DNA of 64,000 nucleotides from positions 909,501 through 973,500 of the forward strand of contig NC_134771.1 of NCBI RefSeq assembly GCF_050436995.1. The letters run 5' to 3'. Origin of the DNA: Anticarsia gemmatalis. Its lineage: Eukaryota; Arthropoda; Insecta; Lepidoptera; Erebidae. Positions 1-9,781 of the stretch are shown here, one piece after another. The first letter of the stretch is position 1. Every line of letters starts with the position of its first letter. The notes under the pieces are model-generated. The model had not been told where the DNA came from, made no database searches, and worked only from the letters and a program-made list of their open reading frames with translations. Position numbers and translations under genes: made by a program.

Positions 1-432
1 ATGAAGGACGGAACTTACAAGGTTTTCATTTTTATGTTCTGGTACACAATGCAGTTCAATATTATTCGAACGAGCGTGCTGCTCCATCAGATTTAGGCGC
101 TTAGTAATATCCTTGATTTCATTCTGGAGCACTATGTTATCCTTCTCTAGTTTATCTATGGTGGTAGTTTTCGAATCAAGGTTAATCTTAATCACCTCAT
201 ACTGCGAGTTAAAGAAGTTTAAAGATTGCTGGAAATTAGCAATCGATTCATTGATGTGATTGAATTGTTCCTTGACAAGTTTTTGTATTGAATCTTGTAA
301 TGCGCGGTCAATTTCCTGGCGTATTATTTTTCTCAGCGCTGTACTAGTGATGTTTGGTAAAGTAGTTTCATCCGCTTGGTCGAGTTCTTGTTGTTGGGTA
401 GGTTTTCTGCGCTGGGTATTTTTAGTAGCCAT
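1..432 (-). CDS. LINE retrotransposon ORF1 (N-terminal part, cut by window edge)
   Basis: The minus strand reads open from an ATG at 432-430 to the window edge, 144 codons without a stop. The product starts MATKNTQRRK and has a basic N-terminus. It then has a long Gln/Glu/Lys/Leu-rich stretch that looks like a coiled coil (about residues 35-115), and near residues 120-135 a segment reading EQHARSNNIELHCVPE. This coiled coil followed by an R-S-N-N-I-E-hydrophobic motif is typical of the ORF1 protein (FP25-like/L1 ORF1-like) of insect non-LTR retrotransposons, an RNA-binding chaperone of the element's RNP. The reverse transcriptase ORF would lie left of the window. The frame is intact over the visible part, so the copy may be young. 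Family assignment is from motif recognition only. Confidence 0.6.
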   Translation of the reverse strand, partial: MATKNTQRRKPTQQQELDQADETTLPNITSTALRKIIRQEIDRALQDSIQKLVKEQFNHINESIANFQQSLNFFNSQYEVIKINLDSKTTTIDKLEKDNIVLQNEIKDITKRLNLMEQHARSNNIELHCVPEHKNENLVSSVLH

Positions 433-1085
433 AATGTAATAGGTTAATAGCTTGAGCGCGGTAATAAAGTTTTGGTCAGTATTGAAGCAGATATTGCACA
501 CTAATAAAGGCACTTCCTCGGGTAGAAGCAAGCAGTCGGTGCAGGTGCAGTGTGCGTGTACATGCGAAACTGTCTATGTGTGCGTAGAAGCGAGCGAGCT
601 GCGGGTTGCCCTAGGTCAGGGACAACTAGCCGTTAATTAGTATATTTGAAAGTTTTTTGCTTGTTACTCACTCAGTTTTTGAAATTCTGAAATTCTAAAG
701 GCACCACTGTTTAGATTTTTTCACCAGCCACACGGGGATATATAACAGCACTGGTATCAATCACTTTTAACACGTATTTACATTAAATTTTGAGGAGCAA
801 TTGAGAAACACTGTTGACTCAAAACACTCAGAAGCGAAGTGTCATATTCAAATTCAAATTATCTACAAATTATCTACACATATAATATTTTTTTATTATT
901 TAGTAACATTTCTTACTGGTACTCTCCTCCTGTTGGTCGTAGCGTAATGATATATAGCCTATAGCCTTCCTCGATAAATATGCTCTCTAACACTGAAATA
1001 ATTTTTCGAATCGGACCAGTAGTTGCTGAGATTAGCTTTCAAATAAACAAACTCTTCAACTTTATAATATTAGTATAAATTTTTT
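433..1085. other. Region upstream of LINE ORF1, plus LINE-tail repeat
   Basis: About 433-800 lies directly 5' of the LINE ORF1 start on the minus strand and is probably the element's 5' UTR; no other gene is visible. About 900-1085 is a copy of an interspersed repeat found at least seven more times in the window (here called repeat A), with the phrases CTCCTGTTGGTCGTAGCG, ATAGCCTTCCTCGATAAA and CTTTATAATATTAGTATA. It resembles the 3' tail of a LINE or LINE-mobilised SINE. Confidence 0.45.
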
Positions 1086-1255
1086 GTTCATACAATTTGA
1101 TCTCTCAATTTTATTTGACCTAGAACTGTCTAGAAATAATCTAGCGCCTCAAATTACTTTGTGTCGGTAAAAATTACTTGTTACTAAATATGTAGTACTT
1201 TCTTCTGCTTGTTAAATTACACTTATTTATTGTATAGAGTATACAATAAAAAAAG

Positions 1256-1625
1256 GAGCTCGTGGTTAGTTAACAACAGCCGCGCAGATCGATCTCTGAG
1301 GTTGAGCTACGCTTGCCGAGGTTATTCTGTGGATGGGTGACCACTGACCATCTTATACATATCGAGTTCCTCCGTGCTCGGAAGACACGTTCAATTGTGG
1401 GTCCCGCCTGTCATTTTCGAAGGTTTTTGACAGTCGTTAACAGTAGTCAGAAGCTTGAAAGTCTGACAACCAGTCTTACTGAAGGGTATCGTGTTATAAC
1501 TTATAACCCAGGTAACTGTGTTGTGGAGGTCCGATAGACAGTCGCTCCATGTAAAACACTGGTATTTAGCTGCATCCGGTGAGACTGGAAGCCGACTCCA
1601 ACATAGTTGGAAGAAAGGTTAGCCT
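1256..1625 (+). mobile_element. 5S-rRNA-headed SINE-like repeat, subfamily 1
   Basis: The head contains GAGGTTGAGCTACGCTTGCC and GGATGGGTGACC, which align with the internal promoter region of 5S rRNA (the A box around AAGTTAAGCAACG and the C box GGATGGGTGACC). The body follows, with TCTGACAACCAGTCTTACTG and GTTATAAC, and the 3' end carries CATCCGGTGAGACTGGAAGC then CCAACATAGTTGGAAGAAAG. The same architecture recurs at about 5075, 10620, 36560 (reverse), 39865 and 42030, so this is an interspersed family and not a 5S gene. Confidence 0.6.
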
Positions 1626-1754
1626 GATGATGATTCTTCAGTTAGTTATTGCACACACTGGTCGGCACTCGATCACTTTTACTTTTACAAAACTTAACAA
1701 GATTTCTTCACAAAAAAAATCGGGAATCAAACCTCGGACTTCTGAATCAAGAAT

Positions 1755-1960
1755 TAATTCATTCATTCATCGTGTGGTTACTGGTCAACCTAGTGTCAAA
1801 GTTGTTCAACCCGCCCGGGAGGCCTTTGACATGGCTTAACGACTGTTATCTTTATAGACAACAACCGGGACCGACTTTAACGTGCCCTCCGAAGCACGGA
1901 GACGTCCAGTTCAAATACTACTATGCGGTCACCCATCTATGGAATCTTAGCGACAAAAAA
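1755..1960 (-). mobile_element. 5S-rRNA-headed SINE-like repeat, subfamily 2
   Basis: A reverse-orientation copy of a second repeat group. Read on the minus strand it contains GATGGGTGACCGCATAG, then GGTCCCGGTTGT, then GTCAAAGGCCTCCCGGGCGG and AACAACTTTGACACTAGGTT. Other copies lie at about 6000, 14640 (reverse), 40600, 43560 (reverse) and 55640 (reverse). Confidence 0.55.
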
Positions 1961-1975
1961 GAAATACCAAAATAG

Positions 1976-2633
1976 TTTAAATTCGTTAACATGCTAAGTT
2001 CTTACGGTGCTAAGTCAAGTCTAGCATGACCTAACGGTAAAACCTAGGCTTAGTAACAATTAAAATAATAACTATTTTCAGACAAATAACGGAAACTAGA
2101 ACGATCTTGAAATTAAGTTATTACTGACATGCGAGATTTTGACACGATATGTATGAAAATTTATGTAAAAAGAATACCTAAGTGGAGTTATGTGATGACT
2201 GTAAATGTTTCGACGATTAAGTGATTTTAGTGCTCAGGTTCTGAGCACAAATCAGTGAACAAAATCATTACAAAATATAAATAATAAAGTTTATTAAAGA
2301 TTTGAAATAATATGTTGACTCAGTTACATCTTACATTAAATTGTAATACATTATTTGAAATTGACTTGGTAGAAGCAACACAGTCCCAACCTTTGTTGTA
2401 ATCCAAAGAATCTCTAACAGTGTAATATCCTTTTAAACTTAAATTTCATTTAATTAATAACTTAAATTTAGTGAAACTTAAATGAGAGTACTCATAGTTC
2501 TGTTGCGTGTAAGTATAAACTATTGCGTGTGTTACAACACATAGGTATACTTATCATTTATATATCAGCTGTTTGTATTTTCTTTAAAAAAAAACCTTAT
2601 TTATCTATAAAATATGTATATTTTTGTCACCAG
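1976..2633. other. AT-rich intronic DNA, nothing recognised
   Basis: No reading frame, RNA gene or repeat family is recognised between the SINE at about 1960 and the 3' splice site at 2633. The stretch is probably part of the intron preceding the first visible exon of the + strand gene. Confidence 0.4.
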
Positions 2634-5600
2634 GTGGCGTCTTTCTTCACGACGTTAAAAGCGAAGCACAGCGGTGGTCACCATCACGACTGGTCGTGGG
2701 CACCACACCTCGAACACCACGGTAAGTCACAGTAGACTTAAAACTAGTAATTTCTAGCCAATACGCCGCTTACCATTTGGTATTATGTAGCAAATACGCC
2801 TATTTTATTTAGTTGTTAGGTAGACATTACTACAGAATTATTTAAATACTAATTATTTTTTTTTTTTTTTTTTTTTTGTTTTTTAAAAAGACAACTCCCG
2901 CACTAAGAATTGCTCTTGTGTCGCGGGGACTTTTTACAAACATACAAACAACGGACACAAAGCACAACCAGACCCGAAACAATTATTTGTGGATCGCACA
3001 AATAATTGCTCCGTGTGGGAATCGAACCCACGACCTCCCGATGCAGTGGTTTCGGCGTGGTGACCTAAACCACTGCGCCACGGAGGCAGTCAACTCGATT
3101 AACCCTCGGTTTCTGAGTACATTTAGCGGTAGCGTTTAAACTCATATAAAAAAACTCTATGAAATGGTAAACTCCCGCTAAATGTACTCATGCTATGTAT
3201 TACATTTTGTACAACTCGCACACGGTCATCTTATTCCAAACTAAGCAGAGCTTGTACTGTAACCATACGGCAGACATCTTATAAACACTGTCTGACCCGC
3301 GCAACTTCACTTGCGTCACATAAGAGAGAATGGGTCAAAATTTTCCCCGTTTTTGTAACATTTTTCGTTGCTACTCCGCTCCTAATGGCCATAGCGTGAA
3401 TTTATATAGCCTATAGCCTTCCTCGATAAATACACTATATAAAACTGAAAGAATTTTTCAAATCGGACCAGTAGTTCCCGAGATTAGCGCGTTCAAACAA
3501 ACAAACAAACTCTTCAGCTTTATAATATTAGTATATATAACTACTTACATACTTCAAAATATAACTACATATAAAAGAAAATACACACACTCGTATAAGA
3601 ACCAACACTCATACAAACTTCCATGCCCTATTTCAATAATAACAATAGATAGTATTTCATCAGCTTAGTGCTATCGCTTCAGTAGTTAAACCTAACAAAA
3701 TCTTATTGAAATGATCTGTTCTGTTCACAGGTCATGATGAGAGAAGTCTGACTGATCTAGGTAAGATAATAATTAATATTGCATTTATATACATTTAGAT
3801 AATTACGAAATTTTCAACTTTTTATATATTTTATTAAGTTTTAAATGAGATTTTGTTTGGTTAAACCTAATATTTCCTTAGGTATTACTTATGTTAGAAA
3901 TAGATTTCGTGTAGCTTTACAAACATACAAATCTCGGGCATAAAATATCTAGATAACTTTTGAATAAAAAACCAATTTCAGAGAGACACAAAGTAGGTAA
4001 ACATATAAAATTTTACATTTATTTATGTGTCGTAATTTTAAACTAGGGATCGAATCTACGACCCCCCGACGCAATAGTTACAGTGGGGCGTCCACAACAT
4101 GACGTCACTTTGAGATTAAACTAAATTGCGTTTGAAAATATATTTTGTTGGCAAGTTAACTATAATAGATAGATAGGCCTATCTACTCACCGGTTATTGA
4201 AAACTGTTTTATGTAACTGTAAACATATTCAATTTATATAGTCGTATTATATAATCGTGATTTTATAGTTTTTGCCTATTATTTCAATGTAGTCGAATTC
4301 TGGGTACAAAAATGACTATCAACATTTTTTGCTCAATAATAAAACTGTGTTTGCCTCAATACTTACCTATTTGATTACAAAATAATTACAATATTTAGTA
4401 CTAATATTATACTTACGGTATAATGTGGGTATAATCAACGGATTTCTTAATGTCTCGGCGCAGGTTATACTGACCGTAGTCACAATCTGACTGTCAGTCA
4501 GTCAGCTTGCGACATACCCAATTTAAATATTTGCAATAGCCTTTTTTTATATGTTTAAACGCTATCTAATAGATAAACTACCGCTAAATGTACCTTAGAA
4601 ATTAGTCGCTAGCGCTACCTCCTTACACCACTTATAATACATGATTATATTTTCTATTTGATGTGCTGTAACTTTGCTTCATAAACCTAACAAAAAACTT
4701 ACTTTTTAAATATTTTAAATAAAACATATATTTTAAATAAAGTTATTTTCAAAAAAAATCTTAATCTAACAACATCTTAAAAAATCTATTCGATACGTTC
4801 AATGATACTTTAAATGGATAATCTATAAAGGATTTACAATTGAAATTCTTTCGTATTACTAACAAGCCATAGAAAACGCAATTGAAACGGGTATTTCAAT
4901 TTCAGTTTCAGTAAAAAATCTATCTAGAAACATTATCCAACAACTTAGTAGAGAGTCTTGTATGCAAGGTTCGCGGCTGGAGGTATACAACATTCAGAAT
5001 TTATAACATCAGTGACTCGGCTTATACAGCTGACGGTGGCCTGTTTGATACAGATACTTTATTCTGAAAATGCACAGCTCGTGGCTTAGTTAACAACAGC
5101 CGCACGGATCAATCTCTGTTAAGCCACGCTTGCCGAGGTTGTTCTGTGGATGGGTGACCATCTTATACATGTCGAGTTCCTCCGTGTTTCGGAAGGCACG
5201 TTAAATTGTGGGTCCCGGCTGTCATTTTCAAACATCTTTGACAGTCGTTAACAGTAGTCAGAAGTTTGAAAGTCTGACAACCAGTCTTACCGAAGGGTAT
5301 CGTGTTATAACACAGGTAACTGTGTTGTGGAGGTCCGATAGGCAGTCGCTCCATGTAAAATACTGATCTGCATCCGGTGAGACTGGAAGCCGACTCCAAC
5401 ATAGTTGGAAGAAAGTCTAGGCTAATAGGTATATTTATAATTCTACAATAGTGCATGTCAAGGCTCTTTACGAAGTTGTCGGACTATAAAAAGCCGAAGA
5501 AAATGAAATTGAAACGGCTATTTTAATTTTAAACTTGCAAGATTGAGCTAGACTTGTAAAAAATCTATCTAGAACGAAATATAGGCATTGTACTGTAACT

Positions 5601-6486
5601 AGATGTAAATAAAAAATATAGTGTACTTATGTTAGAATTACTAGTGCGTTTTAGAAATCTAACTGGTTTGCTAGAATCGTGTAATTTACAAGCTTTTTTA
5701 CGTTTTTTAGCAGACTTGAAAAAAGAGAATCTTATTTAATTTTCTGCTTTTTTTTCCGACCGTCTGTGTGGTAGAACTCTTTTAAGCAAGACATTACTGA
5801 TAACTGTGTTGTGGAGGTCAGATAGACAGTCGCTCCATGTAAAATACTGGTATTCAGCTGCATCCGGTGAAACTGGAAGCCGACTCCAACATAGATGGAA
5901 GAAAAAGTAGTCTCATGATGATACCATTTATCTCCTTTGCAATAGCGGTTAACAATATAAAGCCTATTTCACTACTTACACATAGCCAGTTGTGCTCACT
6001 GGTTTGTAAACGATTTGTGGGTTAAGCAACCCTTGGCGCGGTCATTCCATAGATGGGTGACCGCATAGTTATATTTGAGCTAGGCGCCTCCATGCTTCGG
6101 AGGGCACGTAAAAAGTCGGTCCCGGTTGTTATCAGTTAAGATGTCAAAGGCCTTCGGGCGGCTTGAACAACTTTGACACTAGGTTGACCACTAACCATAC
6201 GATGAATGAATATCTGAATATAGTGAATATGTAATATTGACAATTGTTATCTGTCAGTCTATCTGTCGATTAGGTTAGCCAGCACATATTTATAAGTTGA
6301 AACTGCTTCTAACTCTACTAATATTCGTTTCCTCCCACAGGTTCGTATTTCCCATCATCATGGGGCCCATACTCGCCGGAGAGCCACGACTCACCTTCAT
6401 ACAAGACCATACCAACACACGAAGAACAATATGAAGAGCCAGAATACAGCACTGAACATAAAAAACGACATGTCTCACAGAGTTGA
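2634..6486 (+). CDS. C-terminal exons of a His-rich protein gene (5' part outside window)
   Basis: Three exons join in one frame. 2634-2721 follows a TTTTTGTCACCAG acceptor and ends at G|GTAAGT. 3731-3760 follows GTTCACAG and ends at G|GTAAGA. 6341-6486 follows CCTCCCACAG and ends at TGA 6484-6486. Lengths of 88, 30 and 146 nt keep phases 0, 1 and 1. The joined product is 87 residues. Its first part contains KAKHSGGHHHDWSWAPHLEH; the last exon is acidic and Tyr/Pro-rich, then ends in the basic tail KKRHVSQS. The 30 nt micro-exon is flanked by phase-1 introns and could be skipped without a frameshift. I do not recognise the family with certainty. A His-rich tail after a short hydrophobic/basic stretch would fit an Osiris (DUF1676) or other secreted insect protein, but that is a guess. 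The gene must begin left of the window. Confidence 0.6.
2856..3093 (-). mobile_element. tRNA-derived SINE (family a), near full length
   Basis: Read on the minus strand, this begins with a tRNA-like head (GCCTCCGTGGCGCAGTGGTT as A box, GGTTCGATTCCCACACGG as B box), then AATTATTTGTGCGATCCACA, a GTACTTTGTG-type body, GTTTGTATGTTTGTAAAAAG, and a tail ending AGTGCGGGAGTTGTCTTTTT. A run of T on the + strand (2856-2877) is its poly(A) tail. Sister copies lie at 8405, 15120, 23945, 36095 and 39080 (reverse), and 37105 and 40930 (forward). Confidence 0.75.
3101..3190. mobile_element. Palindromic MITE (GGTTTCTGAG...), diverged copy
   Basis: CGGTTTCTGAGTACATTTAG at the left end is roughly inverted at the right end (CTCCCGCTAAATGTACTCA). 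This is a diverged copy of a palindromic element that is almost perfect at 37631-37755, and also present at 28290-28409 and 49600-49700. A half copy lies at about 4545-4596. Confidence 0.5.
3208..3535. repeat. Interspersed repeat A (LINE-tail-like) with flanking repeat
   Basis: 3208-3285 shares CACACGGTCAT and CCAAACTAAGCAGAGCTTGT with 12540-12595. From about 3290 the stretch matches repeat A: GCGCAACTTCACTTGCGTCA, TTTTCCCCGTTTTTGTAACA, AAATCGGACCAGTAGTTCCC, then CTTTATAATATTAGTATA. Other repeat A copies are at about 900, 9090, 20600, 23345, 35390, 38300 and 42955. Confidence 0.6.
3761..5074. other. Intron sequence, mostly nothing recognised
   Basis: This is intron between the micro-exon and the last exon of the + strand gene. 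4035-4110 resembles a decayed tRNA-SINE head (GATCGAATCTACGACC). 4545-4596 is a half copy of the palindromic MITE. The rest shows no gene or repeat that I can support. Confidence 0.35.
5075..5445 (+). mobile_element. 5S-rRNA-headed SINE-like repeat, subfamily 1
   Basis: A near full-length copy. GCTCGTGGCTTAGTTAACAA opens it, the head has GTTAAGCCACGCTTGCCGAG and GGATGGGTGACC, and the 3' end has TGGAAGCCGACTCCAACATA. It lies in the last intron of the + strand gene. Confidence 0.65.
5798..6225 (+). mobile_element. 5S-headed SINE fragments (subfamily 1 tail, then subfamily 2)
   Basis: About 5798-5905 is only the 3' part of subfamily 1 (CAGTCGCTCCATGTAAAATA through CCAACATAGATGGAAGA). About 6000-6225 is a subfamily 2 copy. 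Its head, TTAAGCAACCCTTGGCGCGG then TCATTCCATAGATGGGTGAC, matches 5S rRNA positions around the A box, intermediate element and C box better than any other copy. Its body carries GCCTTCGGGCGGCTTGAACA. Confidence 0.6.
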
Positions 6487-6544
6487 TACTAAGTTTATTA
6501 TTATTTTTGGCGATCTGATATTTGTTTTTTTTTAATTAGTAATA

Positions 6545-6875
6545 ATGTCCTCCTAGCCGATGTACGGCTACGGCGATCAGTTCCATTGAAACTGGCCATC
6601 TGTGCAGGACTTTGTTTATAGTGTCCAAGTGTGTGCACAATACACAGGTACACTCTCTATTCCATCACTCTCATAGTTTGGTGGGACGGATAACCGACAC
6701 GACCAGTGAGAGGTCAGGCGCAGGACCGACGGCGACACGTGCTCTCCGAGGCACGGGATGTCTTTGACCTCAACTTCCTAACTCCGGGCAATCTCTAAGA
6801 AATTAATAGAAAATCTCAGAAAAGACTTTTTGGCCCGACCCAGGATTCGAACCCAAGACCTCTCGAATTTTTTAT
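6545..6875 (-). mobile_element. tRNA-derived SINE (family b)
   Basis: The stretch contains CCGATGTACGGCTACGGCGA, CTGGCCATCTGTGCAGGACT, GTGTGCACAATACACAGGTA, then CGACACGACCAGTGAGAGGT, and ends in a tRNA-like B box (GGATTCGAACCCAAGACCTC). The same order, reversed, is seen at about 20870-21100 and 31040-31370. It follows the last exon of the + strand gene and may sit in its 3' UTR. Confidence 0.55.
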
Positions 6876-7032
6876 TAGTACAATACATTAACACTAATTT
6901 TGGTTTCTCAAAAATGTGTACTTATTTTCTTCTTGTATATTTCTAATTTCCTAAATTTGTATGTAATTCTGTCAAATTTTATCGTAAACGGTTGAGTCGT
7001 GACTACCGTGTTGTTGTCATTAATTATTTATG

Positions 7033-7038
7033 AATAAA
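7033..7038 (+). promoter_or_regulatory. Possible polyadenylation signal AATAAA
   Basis: AATAAA about 550 nt after the stop at 6486 is one plausible 3' end for the His-rich protein gene. Similar hexamers occur nearby in this AT-rich DNA, so the choice is not firm. Confidence 0.25.
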
Positions 7039-7288
7039 AATTGCAACATTCATTTTCTATGTCCGTCAAATAAAAATTAAAGGTAGAAAGAAATATAATT
7101 AAAAATTCGCCAGATCGCCAATTCTAATTTTAGGTACCTATTTAAATACCTAATTTATTCTATGTAACATAGTAATATTATTTATTAATTTAATGTATAA
7201 ATAAAACTGCATTTATAGTTCATACGGTAACATTTATTTATTTAAATAAAAATATATAAAAAAATTGGACGGAATTTCATTTTCTCTT

Positions 7289-7400
7289 ATATACATACAT
7301 ACATATAATCACGCCTTTTTCCACATGGGTAAGCAGAGACCAAAAAACGCCACTTGGTACGATCCTTACAAACTTTCCTTGCCTCATTCACATCCATACA
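7289..7400. repeat. Interspersed repeat D (CACTTGGTACGATCCTTACA)
   Basis: ATCACGCC, AAGCAGAGACC and CGCCACTTGGTACGATCCTT followed by CTTTCCTTGCCTCATTCACA recur at about 12600-12715 and, reversed, at 47985-48110. It is a short interspersed repeat of unknown class. Confidence 0.45.
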
Positions 7401-7754
7401 TCTTGTCATATTAGACCTTACATATATGTTTTTCCAAAATATTATGTGTGTATAAATAGATTCTAGGATTCGATACAACAATATAAAAAATAATAATAAG
7501 AATTTATAAAAAATATCATTTTGAGCTCAAAAAATCACATATAAGTTACAAAAATATATTTAAAGTGAGTTTGTAAATATTTGAAAACTTTAATTTTACG
7601 ATATAAATGCTTTATATATTCAAAATATGAAGGATCAGTTTAACAGATTATGGTTAAGGGTCGGATAACTATCTGATAGGTAAAATACCAGCAAATCTAT
7701 GAAAACAGCTGTCAAAATCCACATGATAAGCTAAGGGACACTTATCAGAAAGTA

Positions 7755-7900
7755 CTAGGGGCTAAATATGCCACTTACCGGGCACGTTACCAAACTCCGG
7801 ACTAATGTTGAGAATAAAATTTAACCAGACACGGGTATCGAACCCGAGACTTAATGGTCAACGATAGCAAATACTACTGTTTGAACCAAAGAGTTAAAAA
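7755..7900 (-). repeat. tRNA-SINE-like fragment (family c: GGGCACGTTACCAAACTCCG)
   Basis: TACCGGGCACGTTACCAAAC then ACACGGGTATCGAACCCGAG match part of a tRNA-headed repeat group, better preserved at about 14005-14235, 30290-30560 and 38052-38287. Only the 3' half is present. Confidence 0.45.
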
Positions 7901-8404
7901 ATATACAGAAATAAATACCTTCATATAAAATAGGTATATGTAAAAACATACAACTACATTTTTCATTATTTACAAACTGACTATAAATACTACAAAAGTT
8001 ATAAAATTAAAGCTTATCTTTTAAGATCTTTGTCCTTATATTTAAAATATATACTTATATACATACATACTTATTATACGGTAATAAAATATCGCCAATA
8101 AGAAATAAGGTACAACGACAAAAAAAACAGGTCAAGTGTGTGTAGGAGAATACCTACCACGGTTAGGTGTCTCCCTAACTTTCGTTAACCTATCCCTTAC
8201 TGGCGATAATTTATTGAAATCGGACGTAAAATATATATAACAATTTTAATCAATTTTTGTGACATAGTAACATGGCAGTGTTATTTTAAAATTTGGACTA
8301 AGCCATTTTGCCCAATAGTTGGACAATTCTTTGATAGGTAAAGAAATTCAAAATATATCAAAGAGAGATAGAATTTTCATAGAATTTGTCATTAATTTCT
8401 TTGA

Positions 8405-8575
8405 TAAAACAACTCCCGCACTAATAATAGCTGTTGTGTCGCGGGGACTTTTACAAACATACAAACAACGGATACAAATTACAACCAGTCCCGAAACAAC
8501 TACTTGTGGATCACACAATTATTTGTTCCATGCGGAATCGAACCCACGACCTTCTCATACATCAGTTCTATCAAA
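8405..8575 (-). mobile_element. tRNA-derived SINE (family a), truncated head
   Basis: AACAACTCCCGCACTAATAA, TGTCGCGGGGACTTTTACAA and GGAATCGAACCCACGACCTT identify family a. The A-box half of the tRNA-like head is missing or replaced after about 8560. Confidence 0.6.
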
Positions 8576-8699
8576 ATTTACAATAAAATATTGATTCTGT
8601 ATCATTAAATAATGAGATTCACGATTAATTACCAGTTTCACATCTTATAAATAAGTCTCAATGATGAAAAATATTGTCGAAATTCCGTCTGTCAAACTG

Positions 8700-8740
8700 A
8701 CCTAATTAATCCATACTAATATTATAAATGCGAAAGTAAC

Positions 8741-8779
<39 letters not shown>

Positions 8780-9195
8780 GCTACTCAATCACGCCTAAAC
8801 TACTGAACCGATTTGCATGAAATTTGGTATGGAGATATTTTGATACCCGAGAAAGGACATAGGCTACTTTTTACCCCGGGAAAATCACGCATTTCCCGGG
8901 AAAATTCGGGTGGCGAATTAAGTCGCGAATAATCAATATTATAATGACAGTAAATTAACAAAATTCCGTTGTCATGGCAACTGTTTTAACGGCGGATATG
9001 CCTCAGCGCAACTTCGTTATATTAGGAGATATAAATAATTTTGGTATATTTTTCGTGAAAAAAGGTATATTTTATATAATCGCGCTAAGACCAACAGGAG
9101 CAGAGTAACAGTAAAAAGTGTTATAAAAACGTGGAAAATTTCTCTCAACATTCTCTCTTATGTGACGCAAGCGAAGTTGCGCGGGTCAGCTAGTT
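8700..9195. repeat. Repeat B with (TCTG)n, followed by repeat A fragment
   Basis: ACTAATATTATAAATGCGAA, an approximately 40 nt (TCTG)n tract at 8741-8780, TACTCAATCACGCCTAAACT and CCGAGAAAGGACATAGGCTA define repeat B, also found at 17605-17800, 21230-21445 (reverse) and partly at 42450-42600. About 9060-9195 continues as a piece of repeat A. These look like LINE/SINE 3' tails. Confidence 0.55.
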
Positions 9196-9345
9196 ATTCA
9201 TAAGATATGAAACTGGTTGTAAGTCTTTTAATATTGTTGTTTAGCAAAATTGTTTCAATACATACTTATTACGTTTTCACACCTAGTTATTCTATCAACT
9301 TTCTTATTTCAGCACTGAAAACAATAATCTAGGTATCTGAAATGT

Positions 9346-9781
9346 TCACAAACCATCAGTTATTTTGAAACAGACCCCTAAGAATATACAAAGCGTAATC
9401 AATATAGAGTCACTAACTAAACCCAGTACACTGTTACTAAACCAACTATATTTGACTTTCTTCTTAGTCAATCTTCTCTTATCAACCACCAACTTTTTAG
9501 GCCAGGACTCGAACTCGGGAGGAGCGTTTTGACACTGCGAAGGATGCCATTTTCTCGGTGCACCATTGGAGTTTTTCGCTTGAACGCAAATTTGTACGTT
9601 TTTACCTGATTTCAATGCTTGTTTGAAGTTTTCTTCGATGGGTATGGTTAATGAACGTAGATTGTAGGCGATGTCGGATGTGTAGTGTATAGTGTTGGTA
9701 TCGTCGCGGGCGAATATGACGAAATCGGCGACGTCTTGCGTCGTTGTGACGAACCAATGCGCGTATATTGATACTTGTGAA
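9346..9781 (-). CDS. atk: Last exon of the LRR gene: FN3-like segment and C-terminal anchor
   Basis: The acceptor is TTTCCAG before 9781, and the exon is entered with two bases carried over from exon 17 (donor TA|GTAAGT at 10310). If that donor were not used, the reading would stop at TAG right after residue 978. The exon encodes a beta-rich segment around SIYAHWFVTTTQDVADFVIF, two Cys (QICVQ, PSQCQ), a Lys/Arg-rich linker (KRRLTKKKVK) and the hydrophobic C-terminus DSILITLCIFLGVCF. Confidence 0.75.

Noticed and set aside
3000..3093. tRNA-like sequences with A and B boxes (also at 15240, 24060, 36190, 37120, 40940)
   Set aside because: They lack a paired acceptor stem and complete anticodon arm and are always followed by the same SINE body, so they are SINE heads, not tRNA genes.
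5100..5170. Possible 5S rRNA gene
   Set aside because: Only the internal promoter region resembles 5S; the flanking helices are absent and the sequence recurs as dispersed copies with a common 3' body.
8741..8780. (TCTG)n tract as a CRISPR-like or regulatory repeat
   Set aside because: A plain microsatellite within repeat B; there are no CRISPR arrays in the window.
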